DNA of 64,000 bases from Agrypnia vestita (GCA_016648135.1 JADDOH010010086.1:1-64000); one strand, 5' to 3'. Shown: positions 44,040 to 55,910, counted from the stretch's first letter. Numbers and translations: made by a program. Notes: generated by a model not told the origin, from the sequence alone.

Positions 44040-44925
44040 GGCTAGGCACCTGCTGGGGAAACGGATCACGGGGAATTTAGAAGCAAGCTCCACGATTTAG
44101 GACTTGCCCCGGTATCGTGGTATACCTGGAGCCGGGTTTCTAGGCCAATTCTGCTTTGCAGTGCTGGATTGCCTTTAGCATTAAAAAATGCCAACCTGGC
44201 GGCGACTGAGTAGGACCGATATAGGAGCTTTTGCTTATAAAACGGTCCTGGGTAAGCGGTGGGTATGCCTCATTGGAGCCGGATTTTATTGAGGGATGCT
44301 AGAGAAGATATGAAAGATGATTTAAATGTAGTAGATCGGGGTGCTATACGAAATTAAGCTACGCTAGGAACCTGAAACTGTTTAGGACTTTTCTGCGGGT
44401 GTGGGTCTCCAGGTGGGAGATTCTCAGGGGTGCCGACAGTTAGTCGGTCCTTAATGGAGTAATGCTTATTATGCTCCCGGATTGTATGTGCTAGCCATGG
44501 TGCATGCGCATAACTTATAATTATGTTTTTTTTTTTGTATCGTCCTCCCTTTTATCCCATAAGGGAGTGTTCTCTTTCAGTTCCCTTAGTTGTCAAGGTG
44601 TGTTTTGCTTTTCACCCGTGAATTATATGTTGTGCTTTTTTCTTTCTCTATTTATCTACTGCTATTTTGTAATAATTTTGTAAGCTGTGCTTAAACATCT
44701 TGTTTTTACAACTCGTTCTATTTTCTTTTTATTTAAATATATACCTTATCGTATTTTAAAGAAATAAAGAAGTGAATGGCTGGAACAATGGGAAAAATTT
44801 TGGATAGCAGTTGTTCGGCCCATTTTGTTTTAAACGGGTCGCACGGTTTCTTTTAGCAATAAAAAAATGCCAACCAGGCGGCGAATAACTTAGACCGATG
44901 TAGGACCATATAAAACGGTTTTTTG
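44040..44925 (+). repeat. Unclassified repeat with an internal second copy
   Basis: 44183-44250 and 44857-44922 share 'aaaaaatgccaacc(t)ggcggcga', GACCGAT.TAGGA and ATAAAACGGT. The block also contains short palindromes (GCCAACCTGGC and GACCG..CGGTC). Possibly fragments of a LINE 5' or 3' UTR. Confidence 0.5.
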
Positions 44926-45917
44926 GTCACAAGCTCCCCCTCCCTCCATTCATGAACGCCAAGGTTTCTCTTTATTATCTTCTAAAAAGTCTCTCTTGTG
45001 TTCGTGTACTCTAGGGATACTGATGCAATTCACATGGGGGTATCTTGGACGAGACATTAATTTAATATGTCCGGTACACCACAGTCGAGCGATCTTCAGT
45101 GTAGCCATGATATCTGATTCGTCGTATGAAACTTTACAGTTTATGGTTCCAGCCGATTCGTTACTACCCATATTTTGTACAGCAAAAAAAAAACGGAATA
45201 CTTAAATTACGTTCCTAGATATTTTCATGTTTTTTTTGGCAAGGTTAAGGCCCACGTTTCGCTACTGTGTAATACAATTGGTCTGAGAATAGTTTTGTAA
45301 ATGATTATTTCGGATGGCTTACATTTTTATTTTTAAATCTTTTGTTTATAGCGTACAGGCATTTGTTAGCTTAGGTCAATCTTGCTTTTAACTCTGTTTT
45401 CATTGGGTTCGAGTTGTTGACATTCGCTTCGGAATAGTAAAGTTCTCAACAGCGTCCAAGTGAGGTCTTCCCACTTGATCCCCACTGTTGCTGCATGTAT
45501 TTCGTTTTATGGACCTTTATTCTCTGAGCAGCTGTTGCAGCTTTCTTTTCTTGTGGAAAAAAGGCTGCCTCAATATTCCTTATATGCCCTTGATGTATTT
45601 AAGATATTCGCGTATGCTTAACACATTATATTATGTATTTTTATATTATTTTTTGTTTTGGAATTAACATTGTGGAATGACATGATTGATTAATCTTTAT
45701 AAATAAAACACTTGTACAGAATATAAACTGTTTACATGGTTACCTTTAGATGAGAACATCGGTAGTTTTCGAAACTAGTAGTGTATAATTGAACTCTAAA
45801 GTGGTCTTTATTTATATAAACATGTTTTTTATTTATATATACCTATGTCATGTATTTATTACATTTAAAAATATTTATTATTAATATTTAAAGCTTTAAC
45901 TTTGTGGTTAGACATTA
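44926..45917. other. Intergenic, possible old repeat
   Basis: A moderately GC-balanced stretch at 44970-45180 has open frames on both strands without a recognisable family. The rest is AT-rich. Confidence 0.3.
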
Positions 45918-46412
45918 TAACAGAATGTTAGTTAACTTAGTTAAAACCACTACCAGATTTAAGGAATACCGGTTTCGAGACGTACCCGTTTCTTCGTCAG
46001 GACCAACACTACACAACTAAGCTCACAATACTATACACCACAACCATAGTATTGTTAAACTTTCACCAATATTTCTCACATTCGTGTTAATCTTGTCAGG
46101 GACAAGCATGCACTAACTAGCCTACAGAACAATCAGGAATCTAACGGGATAGAGTGAGAGGGGTCTAAAGTGGGTGTTACCAAATCTTTTGTGAAAGTTA
46201 AATTAAACAATGGGCTGTATGGAAAATTGATTTGGTTATTAATTAGAAGTGCTTTATTATTCACCGCTTCCCTAAATTATTTAATTTTAAACCTTTATTA
46301 TTGGTATTTAACATATTCACCCCTATTTTTGAGTCAAATTAAAATTTAAAAAAATCATAAATTTGACTCAAAAACAGGGGTGAAAATATAAGTTGACTAA
46401 CATTCTGTTAAA
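45918..46412. mobile_element. Inverted-repeat element (~495 bp) with inner hairpin
   Basis: Outer ends AACAGAATGTTAGTTAAC and GTTGACTAACATTCTGTT are inverted with one mismatch. Inside the right half, TTCACCCCTATTTTTGAGTC and its near-complement GACTCAAAAACAGGGGTGAA (46316-46385) form a second hairpin. No coding frame; class unknown. Confidence 0.65.
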
Positions 46413-47784
46413 AATATTTTTTTATTTGTACATAATTATCTAATTACACATTATAATATTAATATAAAAAGTTGTCCAACGTGTTACAAGTTTTCACAGA
46501 GACTGAATACCTTTATAAGTGTGGACCATTGTATCAAATAGTGGGTATTATAGTATGGAGATCCCGAAATATCACAAATATTCTTAAAATAATAAATAAA
46601 TACACTTCACTTAGTTCTCGATCTTACATCAAGAACTGAATAAACAAATTAATAAAATTCAAAGACTGTGCAAATAAACAATCACAAGAAATTTAATCGT
46701 AAAAAGCTGCGTTCGCGGTGTGTCGAGATTTAACTGGCTTTAGTGTTTCTACTAATATGAAAAATTATCATAATTACGCCAAAATGGACGTTGTCATTTT
46801 GCATTCTTATGGCGTAACCGGGCATTGTTTCCGTAAATTTGAATTTTGGAAAACTTTAAGTCAGGTTGTATCATTAACGTAAATAGAGGTGTTGGAAACA
46901 GGGAATAAAGATACAACGAACACGAATACAACAATAGGTCTCGTAGTCGACAAGGCCTCTTTCCGTATCATGTAAACTATATAGTTACATTATTTGTATT
47001 ATGGCGTATACTTCACTCGCGTTTGAGCTATTTTACGTTCATTGCAAATCTGTAAATACTTTCTTTTAATAAGCGAAACGAGTTAAAGCAAAATCGTATT
47101 TTATTTTCGTTTTTTTTATCTGTGATTTTTTATCATTATTTACAAGGTTTTACAAAAAATATTACATTATTAATTTATATGACATTTCCCTTGTAGTGCA
47201 ACATGATTATTTTAATTTAAACCAAACCAAGCATTGTACTACACACGATTTGAGTTGTTTGGTTACTACTGTAATTTTGAAATAGGCGCTCCCTCTCCTT
47301 ATTCGGTTAAAATGGCGTTAAAATGAATATGGTTAGGCTATAAGTGAAGTTTAAAGTCCCTTCACACTACATCAAGATGAATGAGCAAGGGGTCCAAGTG
47401 ACCCGGTACTCAGTTAGCCATGCGATTAAAGTAAAGTAAAGTGAATATGGTTATTCAATATACTTGGTGGTGAGAGGGAATGCTCCTTTTGAAGGTATGC
47501 TAACAAAGTAACTCTAAGTGTATGTTGTAGAATTTAGTATATATTAAAGTAAGATTTAGTTTTTGTAAAAAAGGTGCTACGGGCTCATATACTCCCTTCA
47601 GTCGTCTTCTATACATAAATATATAATGCCGCTTTGAACATATCTAGGGGACCCCAAAGCCATTTAAATATAGGACCCCATTAGTTTTTGGCGCCAGGTC
47701 TAACGTTTTTAATATTTTATATTTAGAGAACTCTAATTTTCAGGAAGCTTGTGTTAGTAAAATATCGAAAAATTAGCCACAAGT
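46413..47784. other. Intergenic, nothing recognised
   Basis: Mostly AT-rich. 'ggaccccaaagccatttaaa' followed by another 'ggacccca' near 47648-47680 is a small direct repeat. Confidence 0.3.
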
Positions 47785-48290
47785 GTGGGTTACCACACTT
47801 TTTATGGCTGTGAAACATGGGCGTTATGTATTTTACAATATAACTCGAAGGACTTGAAGTTAGACAACCTAAAGTCCTTCGAGAAATATCATAACAGCTA
47901 CTTGAGGAAGATCTTAGATATAACATGGAAAGGGCGTCGAACAAACTTGAGCGTTTTGGAAAAGACAGACATTCCCTGTGTTGAAACCACGATCCTGCAG
48001 CATCAATTACGACGAGCAGGCCACTGTACGCGTATGGAAGACACATGGTTACCCGAAGAAAATTATGTTTGCGCAACTGTCACATGGCAAAAGAAGACAG
48101 GGTGGGCCGAAAAAGATACTAAGACACCCTGAAGGCGAATTTGAGCAGATGTGGGATAAACCCTGTAAACTGGGGCATCACGGCCCTTGACGAGGTACAT
48201 CGGAGTCAAAAAGTATATCGTGAACGGTGTACGGCTGATGCAATTTCCGAGAAAAGAAGAAAAAGGTAAAAAAAGAAGGAAGATCCATAT
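47785..48290 (+). pseudogene. LINE C-terminal fragment with frameshift
   Basis: The frame reads FYGCETWALCILQYNSKDLK, FEKYHNSYLRKILDITWKGR, TNLSVLEKTDIPCVETTILQ, HQLRRAGHCTRMEDTWLPEE. This is the 'YGCE.WTL....L..FH...LR.IL.I.W.....N..VL....'  then 'LRW.GH..RM.D.R.PK' pattern of LINE C-termini. A frameshift near 48055 moves to GKRRQGGPKKILRHPEGEFE, and a later one to ALDEVHRSQKVYRERC. Dead fragment. Confidence 0.85.
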
Positions 48291-48689
48291 CTCAAAACAC
48301 CTATTGAGTTGCTGCCCATCGGGTACACGTGCACGACTCGAAAGGTGAGGGGTTCGAGAATAGGGCTCTTCAGTCACGCTCGGACGCACAACCGATAATA
48401 AATGGTAGATATCATTTTCATATTTTCCCATCATCCTCGATGGCCTACAGTCTACCTACAATACCTACATTTATCGCTAAAAATGTTTTTTTCTCGGTGA
48501 ACAAACTAAAGGAATATGTAAAAATTTAGCCAACTTCATGCTCTATCTTACAAACTTCCAAAGAATCATAAAGAATCACCAAGGAATCAATCATCAAAGA
48601 ATCATAAAATTAAAAAAAAAGAAGAAGAGTCAACTAATCGACCGGGAATGCAGAACTTAGAGTCGGACAGAAAAGAAAGGAGTACCCAC

Positions 48690-49582
48690 GTGCGTACAAC
48701 AATAGACTCTTGCACAACGCCGGGCCCAACGCCCAGACGGCGCAGCGCACTTCCGCCGGCGCGCACTAAATAAATCTGTCATAATTAAAACGCAGCACGT
48801 CTTATTTTCTCCTCGCGGTGTTGATTCTCCGCCATTTGCATTCGGCCACGGAGCGGTAAACTATATCCGTCTGCTTCGGCAGCCCGCCTTTCGCCATAGT
48901 CGCGTGCGTGCGGACAGGACTACACGCCGCGCGACGGACCGACCGCGAGAATCCTACACCCGCCATTGACACGACGCGCCTCCATTGTTCCACGCGAAAA
49001 AAGTGTTGCCATTACGAAAAATCATGTCGAAAACGGCGAAAAAATAATTTAAAAATATCAATTTTAAAACAACGCGAGTGCGACTGTGCGTATATTTCGG
49101 TTATTATTATGATACAAACTTGCGTTGTATTATACCAACAATGATGTATATTTAGAATAAAACAATGTGAGAAATATAATACAAAGGATTTGTTTCTAGT
49201 ATATATTTTAAACTTTTAATTAAATAATTAAACACGAGGATTATTAAATCTGAAAATAAACATCTCGCGAATATTTCAGTGAAATGTTTACAGAAATGTC
49301 AAGACTCGGGCAGAACAAAATTTTTAATGAAGAGTATTTATAATAAACAATACTAATGTAAATATAAAAGACGTTTGTGTTGAAAAGTTGAACATATTTT
49401 TCGGTGAAAATAAGCACATCTTTTAAGATAAATTCGCGTGATTAAAAGTTTGGCGTTAATTTCATTTTTAAAGTTTAAATTCATTTAATTTATTAAAAAT
49501 CTATATCAGTGAGTAGCTTCCTTTACACGTGATAAACATGTGAAATATTTTCATGTTATAATTGGTAAATTGAAATTTTAAA
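48690..49582 (+). promoter_or_regulatory. CpG-rich promoter and 5' UTR of the gene starting at 49583
   Basis: A CpG-dense stretch (about 48690-49090) contains CGCCGGGCCC, CCGCCGGCGCGC and GCCGCGCGACGG. It carries at least four GCCAT words (48831, 48893, 48961, 49008), the core bound by YY1/Pho-type factors. No TATA box is obvious, and initiator-like TCAGTG occurs near 49277 and 49507. GC content drops toward the start codon, as in a promoter-to-UTR transition. The link to the coding exon rests on position and strand only. Confidence 0.5.
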
Positions 49583-49654
49583 ATGAATTTAAAGTTAAAT
49601 AATGAAGACCACGAGCCGCCGGAAATTTTGGACCCGGTGCCTTATACATCTGCC
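49583..49654 (+). CDS. First coding exon of an unidentified gene
   Basis: ATG with A at -3 begins a 24-codon frame, MNLKLNNEDHEPPEILDPVP then YTSA. It ends exactly at GCC|GTAAGTAGG, a consensus splice donor (phase 0). An in-frame TGA lies 12 bp upstream of the ATG, so this is the first possible Met. Codon choice and the GC-rich block GAGCCGCCGGAAATTTTGG contrast with surrounding AT-rich sequence. It follows the CpG-rich region at 48690-49090 on the same strand. The short acidic, proline-rich peptide did not match a family I can name. Later exons were not recognised in the remaining 14 kb, so the gene may have a long first intron reaching beyond the window. Confidence 0.55.
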
Positions 49655-50283
49655 GTAAGTAGGACCTGCTAAAAAATAACTGTTTGTAACATCATCATCG
49701 TCACAATATTCTTTAACTTTTTCAATTCTTTTGAAGTCCATCTCAAAGCCCTCAAAACTGGATACATTGTGTACATGGTCAAGAATAATAACTAAAAATC
49801 TTTTATGCGGGTTACCATAATTATTTTAACGAATTGGTTAACGATTTTCGCGACATGATAATGTTAAGAATTTTAACGAAAGGTTTAAGTAGTTAGATGT
49901 AAATACATTTGTACGTTCAAAGATAATTTTTCTTTACATAAAACATAAATGTATTGAATAATACAATATTGTATAATATTGTATAATAAAAATAATAAAT
50001 AATAAAGTATTGAATAATAAATCTAAACTTCTTAAGATAATCCTTTCTTTTTAGTGCTGTAAAATAATTGTTTTTATACATATTTCAATTTATATCACTT
50101 TTCAATTTATCAGTTTTAAAATTAACAATTACGTTCTAAATAAGTCCTTTATTTTTTATAATTTTGTATTTTTTAATTTTTAGAATCTGCTGCAAGTGAA
50201 ATGCATATAAATTAATTGAAAACAATTGAGATTAAAACAGAACATTTGATTACATGTCTTCATTTTAATTGAATATATTATAA
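49655..50283. other. Presumed intron or intergenic, AT-rich
   Basis: Nothing coding seen. It follows the splice donor at 49655. Confidence 0.35.
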
Positions 50284-50433
50284 TTTTTTTTTAAATGCTT
50301 CAACAGGCCAAGACATCAAAAATACCCTGGCTTGAGTAAATCACATAGATTAATTATGACCTCACCGGGAATCGAACCCGGAACCCTCGGTGTGAGAAGC
50401 CAGTGTCATACACACTGGGCTACGAGGGCCGCC
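50284..50433 (-). mobile_element. tRNA-derived SINE, family A, copy 2
   Basis: The minus strand has head GGCGGCCCTCGTAGCCCAGT, perfect box B GGTTCGATTCCC, a shortened body and CCTGTTGAAGCATTTAAAA before poly-A (poly-T at 50284-50292). About 85% of the copy-1 body is present; the central 'gtgatgt' part is deleted. Confidence 0.85.
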
Positions 50434-51994
50434 TTAATCTTAATAAATTTTATGTTTGACTACTAGGGCACTCTTGCTTGTAACAATTTTTTTTCAGTGC
50501 CGTGTCGGTGTTAATATATTATGTTATTTATTTTAAATTTCGAGTCTATTATACGTTAAGTATCTGTTTGGCTTATTTGTTTTGTATGTAACCTTACAAA
50601 TGAATCTATTAATTGCGTAAAATGATATCAATATATATATATATATATAAAGAAGCCCGTGTTTCCCTACCCGCCAAGTTTTCTCCACAACCACCCACCG
50701 GTGGTTACGATGGTGGATAGCCCTTGGTGTCACATCAAAAATATGCGAGTTTGGTGGGGGTGGCTGTGCGTGGGTGGGAGTGGGTGACGAAAATCTGCTT
50801 TCTAGCACATTGTTTTGTTATGGGAAGGCCCCAAATGCTTCAGATTGTTTCAAAATAGGCGCGTCGACTGTGTCAGTGAGTTTAGAAGGTTCCGGAAAAA
50901 CCTGCAGAAAAACATTTTTTTTACTTATGATACACCACGTCACTGTTTTTACTATAATAAAGCTGGATCTAAGTAATTACCAAATATCCTTATTGTTATT
51001 AATGATTGCATACGCAAAGTAAGACAACCTTAACGAGATTATCCTTAGAATTTCTAAGTATCTTTCGCCAATAAATCTTATGAACAGCTTTTACAAATTG
51101 AATTTTTTTAACAATGTAGGTATTTATCCCAAAGAAACAAATTGTATTGTAGGGAAATTTGTAAATGGGAAAGGATTTACAGTCAATTAGCAAAGATTAA
51201 TGATAAACATTTGAAAATAGATACAATCAAAGGGAACAATTAATCGTGTTGATTTATTGTAACCTAAATCAATTTATTTTGATAATGTAACTGTCTGCTG
51301 CAATACCTGATTGTGCTGCCTCTATGGGTTTTATAGATGAATACTTAATACTGAAAAAATAAATAAATCGATAGTTGAAATCAATTCATAAACTAATTTC
51401 TGCTTTATCCATCATTGGTGTACGGCTATCACATTGACTATCAGCAGTTGGTTTATTGCGGTCCGGAAAAATTCTACAGCAAGCTGGTCTCAAGTTCTTC
51501 ATCCAGGGTTCCGATTTCAGCAATATTATCTTGCATTATGGGCGGCGCCACACTATGCGGATACTCCGTTGCGTCTGTTTTCTTTCTATACAATATGCGC
51601 TTGTCAAACACTCTTCATGGATGATCAGTCGATCCATTTGCTTTGCCGATTTGACGCGACGGAAAAGACGCGGCGTAAGATACAGTTTGGCGCCGGCCTA
51701 TAAGACGAAAATTCGCATTGCTAATTTACATTGCATTCCGGGAATAATACAATTTTTCAAATTTTGTTGCAGCAATGTAAATTTTTTTTATCGGCAACTA
51801 CCTATATTCTGTTTGCTAATGAGCATTTATTTTGCTTTAGTTATATTAGTTCTACCGCAAAAGTCTTATAAGCCGTTACTATGCACTTCAACAGCTGTTC
51901 AATGCTATTTGTTAGAACTACTATGTCATCAGCGTAAGTCCATCAATTTCCGAAATTATTCCATTTATAGCAAGCCGTTAATTCCATTTATAAA
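50434..51994. other. Mostly AT-rich; one coding-like block of unclear origin
   Basis: A (TA)n run lies at 50631-50650 and a GTGGGTGG-rich patch at 50690-50790. The block 51415-51710 is GC-balanced and open in several frames on both strands, suggesting an old coding (probably transposon) fragment, but no motif was recognised. Confidence 0.35.
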
Positions 51995-52035
51995 AAGAAA
52001 TAATCAAAAAAGCTGTGCTTTTTTGATTATTTCTT
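51995..52035. repeat. Perfect 19-bp inverted repeat, 3-nt loop
   Basis: AAGAAATAATCAAAAAAGC, loop TGT, then the exact reverse complement. It lies just upstream of the 5' boundary of the L2-type LINE fragment. Confidence 0.93.
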
Positions 52036-52620
52036 CTAAGCACCAAAGTCACTGCTTAGTGTGTACGTCATCTCGCGGCTGGACTATTGTAACTCAATTT
52101 ATGCAGGACAGCCTAGGACTCAGCTCGACAGACTTCAGTCAGTGATGAATGCTGCGGCGAGTCTTATATTCAAGGCATCAAATTTCTCGCGGATATCCTC
52201 AATGCTGAAGCAGCTACATTGGCTTCGCCTGCCGGAGCGGATAAATTTCAAACTCTCTCTGATGGTGTACAAAAGTCTTCAAAGAAAAGCACCACAATAT
52301 TTGATCGACCTCTGTATCCCAAACAATATTACTGGAAGACGGCTCACATTGCGGTCAGCTAAATCGGAGGCACTCTGCAAGCTGGTTGTACCAAGGAGAC
52401 CTGGAGCCACCAAGTTTGCGGAACGTGCTTTTAGCTTTGCGGGCCCAGCTATGTGGAATCAACTGCCTCCAGTGCTGCGATCTATGGAGAACCAGGAACT
52501 CTTCAAGAAAAGCCTAAAAACTCATTTTTTCGGGATGTTGCACCTGTAAAGCGCCCTTGAAGCGTCTCTTACGCAAAGATGGCGCTATATAAATTAACAT
52601 AAACATAAACGTAAACATAA
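52036..52620 (+). pseudogene. L2-type LINE, 5'-truncated 3' end
   Basis: The open frame to 52549 reads SRLDYCNSIYAGQPRTQLDR, LQSVMNAAASLIF, LKQLHWLRLPERINFKLSLM, VYKSLQRKAPQYLIDLC, FAGPAMWNQLPPVLRSMENQ and FKKSLKTHFF. This is the well-conserved L2/CR1 polyprotein C-terminus, intact to its stop. The 3' UTR has AAAGATGGCGCTATATAAAT, the hallmark L2 3' end, followed by ATAAAC-type repeats. The absence of breaks suggests a fairly recent insertion, but all upstream domains are lost. Confidence 0.93.
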
Positions 52621-53582
52621 AATATAACGTAAATGAAAAGTAAAGTTGAGAAATAATAGATTCTAGTCGCAGGCCTTTTTATATTTCTATTTCGTCCTTT
52701 AGGTTTTAGTCTCAGTACTGTTTTCTGATTCCAATAAAGATTCATTATTTTACATCAAACCCAAAGGTTTTTTTTTTACATAAAATAAACGAATAACGCA
52801 TTGACAAACGAATCAGTTGATTCATTCAGAAACCATTGAAAACAATTACTGAGTAACTGGTAAATATACAAATCACATCTATATTATTTGGTAAACTCCT
52901 CATTTCTCTCGCTTTCTCTAATCGGGGGTCTGCTGTCATTTTTATTCATATTTTGTGTGCACTCCTAGTCACATTCCAGTCTCTGAAATTTAAGTGAATG
53001 AAGCATACATATTACTTCTGGCCGTTCGTTATTCGTCTTGAGCCGGTTTCGATATTCGTATTTTTATGAATTTTAGAATCCATGTGATCTGAGTTTCATT
53101 TTGTTTTTTCCGGAATAAGAAGAACGTTTTAAAGTTTAAGTTGAAATTTTACGAGAAAATTTTGTACAATCTTGTGATTCTATCAGGCCGTCTTGGCATT
53201 TTCATCTTATTTGCTTTTTTTAACAAAAAATCAAGCGTAGAGTACAGTTAGTTTAATCCCTATTTTATACCCTTTTACTATACTAGAAGCACCGCTAATG
53301 AACCTTATAAGAAGTACTACCTCGGTTCGGAATAACCTCGGTGTAGAATCTCTATACATATACACACTGAAAGACCTCAATGAAAGCCAGAGAAATTATT
53401 ACTAAGATATATTTTCGCAGCGGTTCCTGAGGGAAGGTGAGCGGACTATTTTGGGATAAAATGCAATAAAGATTATATGAAAACATATTGGGTCTTGATA
53501 AGTCATTAAGAACAAGAAGCACCTTCTCCAGACCCTTAATCTTCGCAAACGTTTGAATAGGTGATGACATAATATTTCTTTA
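52621..53582. other. Intergenic or intronic, nothing recognised
   Basis: AT-rich, without supported genes. Confidence 0.3.
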
Positions 53583-54118
53583 TTACTCCCTTTATATTAA
53601 CTCGTGGCGTCTGCTCGCTTGCTTGCCGGCTCGCCATAAAAAAACTTTGGATCGATTTTTGACCCTTTTCCCGTGATCCAATCGAGCTGAAACTTGGCAA
53701 GTAGACTCGTGGCGACGATCAAGAAGATCTGTCAAATTCTAGTATAATTTCGGATTTTTAGAAATTTTATTGGTTTTTTCAAATTGGAATCATTAGAAAA
53801 GTTTGATTAGCAACGGCGGCCCGATAACGTCGCGGAATATTTTCTAAATTTGAATTACTCCGTCGGTATACATAATAGGCACTTCACTACGAATGTCGAA
53901 AATCTAAATTGACTGACAGATGTTTTTATAATTTAATCTTCACAGCATGAAGTGTCTTACCAAAGCTCAAAACATCTGACATTTTAGAAATATATTAAAT
54001 TACTGTAACTTTAGTGTTATGTTATATGTTTTAATTCGTCTTTAATTGTTGTTATATTTTACAAAGAAAGGGAGTATTATAAAACTTGGTTTTTATGGGT
54101 TACTTTTTATTTTAAAAT
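53583..54118 (+). repeat. 'AAAGGGAGTA' repeat family, copy 3
   Basis: Begins ACTCCCTTTATATTAACTCG and ends AAAGGGAGTATTATAAAAC plus TTTTTATGGGTTA. Left half aligned with copy 2 (GGATCGATTTTTGACCC, ATCCAATCGAGCTGAAACTT, TTTTTTCAAATTGGAATCA). About 270 bp between 53790 and 54060 differs from copy 2. Confidence 0.72.
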
Positions 54119-54305
54119 GCTTTTCACTGTCAGCATATTAACTCAAACAGTGTACATAATAGTGTATGGAGAATGGCAAACCCACAACGCCGCTGTGGAT
54201 TTACATTCAGAATACACTAAAGTACAATTATTTTTTAAATCAATAAAAATAATATTTTTGTCGTTAAGAGTGTTCTTATGTTTTCACGGCCACTCAGAAT
54301 ATTCT

Positions 54306-54534
54306 GGTTTGTGTCTTCTGAGGTGTTATGCCTTGTTTTTACGACCTTTCTGGCCGACGTTTCGGATCTCATTGCAGGGTCTATCATCAGGGCTGATGTT
54401 TTGTTGTGAATGTTGGTGTTGTGGTTAAGTATCGGCTTGCAATACCGTGTCGAAAGCAGGGTGAGAACGCTGTTAGAAACGTCGTCCAGAAAGGTCGTAA
54501 AAACATGGCGTAATACCCCAGAAGACACAAACCA
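54306..54534. mobile_element. Foldback element with ~65-bp inverted arms
   Basis: The left arm (54306-54370: GGTTTGTGTCTTCTGAGGT.. TTTTTACGACCTTTCTGG..CGACGTTT) is inverted at 54471-54534 with a few mismatches. A one-arm relative lies at 30140-30260. Confidence 0.75.
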
Positions 54535-55249
54535 TAAGATGTTTATTTTCGTTTTGTCTTTGCGGTTTTTGCACATTTTATATAAAGTTAGTAATAAAGC
54601 ACCGAAATTTCACGCTAATTAGTTTTCCAGAATTATTCCGAACCTACGGGCATCTTTAACCGTTATATTATTTGTGGCATTAAATGCCGATGACTACCTT
54701 AATAATTGCCAAAATAAATTGGTACCGCATGGTCAACTTAACATTTTATCATATTTTATATTATCCACTTGTGTTAAAGCGAATAATGTTACAAAAAGAC
54801 GAAATTATAATAATGAAATAATTATAAACATACATTTCGTTGAGTCGGTTTGATTTGCCGTTCAATATAATCTCTCAAAACTGTCAGTGTGATATTTTTG
54901 TTATTTCGTATCGAAATTTTCTCAGATTTATCGGATTAGCTTTGTATTTGATTACCTTGATTCACCAAATATTTAAATAAAGTTGTTGGCCCAAATTTGA
55001 AAACAAGCTTACGAGACGAGTATTTGTGGACAGCGAAACAAAAAAAAATTGAGGCAAAAAAGTAGATTGAAAAGTGAAATGTACTAAGTAAAATGATTTT
55101 AAATGCATATGTATAAAATAAATATTATTTGAAAATCAGTATTAATGCTGCACGTCCATCTTGGTATGGATAAAAGGCAACCGCTTGAGCTTCCACTTTA
55201 AATGACAAAATGATTTTCTCAATACCAAATGAGGTTAAAGTTAGTCATA

Positions 55250-55420
55250 AAAATCGAGGCGTGGAGAAATCTACGGATGGTTTTTAAAAGATAGCTGGAT
55301 GGACAGGAAAGTAAATCCTTAAAATAATAAAAATCCGGAAATTACAACATTTTGAACGCATCGTGAGACATCCATAAAAACACCGGACCCAAATTGAGAA
55401 CAAATAAGGTCTTGGATGAC
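55250..55420 (+). pseudogene. Highly degenerate LINE C-terminal fragment
   Basis: With frame changes one can read NRGVEKSTDGF, then KIIKIRKLQHFERIVRHP, resembling the fragment at 36475-36660. Weak by itself. Confidence 0.4.
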
Positions 55421-55750
55421 AAAGGATATCCTAGTTGAGAAAGCAGTGTTTCAGTGGAAAGAATTCGAGCTGTATGACGGTACGGTAAAAAATGTTTTTT
55501 CTTTTACCATTAAGAATACACATACAACATTAACTATTGTATATATATAGCAAGGTGTAAAATTCAGGATAACTGTAATTTTGAAATTTATGGTAGTAGT
55601 TTGAAAAATGTACCTCCAGAACCAAAATGTAAACTATCCACCTAATTCGTATTTTAAACTCGATATATTTCTCCTATGTAACAAATCAGTTTCCCTTAAA
55701 ATTTACGTATGTACATAAAGAAAGCGATACAGACAATGCCGAGCTTTTAG

Positions 55751-55910
55751 TTTCATATATGCTATATTTAAAAAATTATTTTTAAATATAGCATACATGA
55801 AACTATCTAAGAATTTATCGGAAGCAGTTATATTTATTTCATAAATGGCTCTAGCTCTATATAAGAATTTATCGGAAGCAGTTATATTTATTTCATAAAT
55901 GGCTCTAGCT
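55751..55910. repeat. Palindrome plus exact 54-bp tandem duplication
   Basis: TTTCATATATGCTATATTTA to TAAATATAGCATACATGAAA (55751-55802) is an inverted repeat with one mismatch. It is followed by two copies, 54 bp apart, of AAGAATTTATCGGAAGCAGT through AAATGGCTCTAGCT (55809-55856 and 55863-55910), identical where compared. On the minus strand both units are open in one frame (ARAIYEINITASDKFL twice). Confidence 0.85.

Noticed and set aside
51456..52145. 229-residue plus-strand frame
   Set aside because: It is a mosaic of an unassigned block, AT-rich sequence and an out-of-frame part of the L2 LINE.
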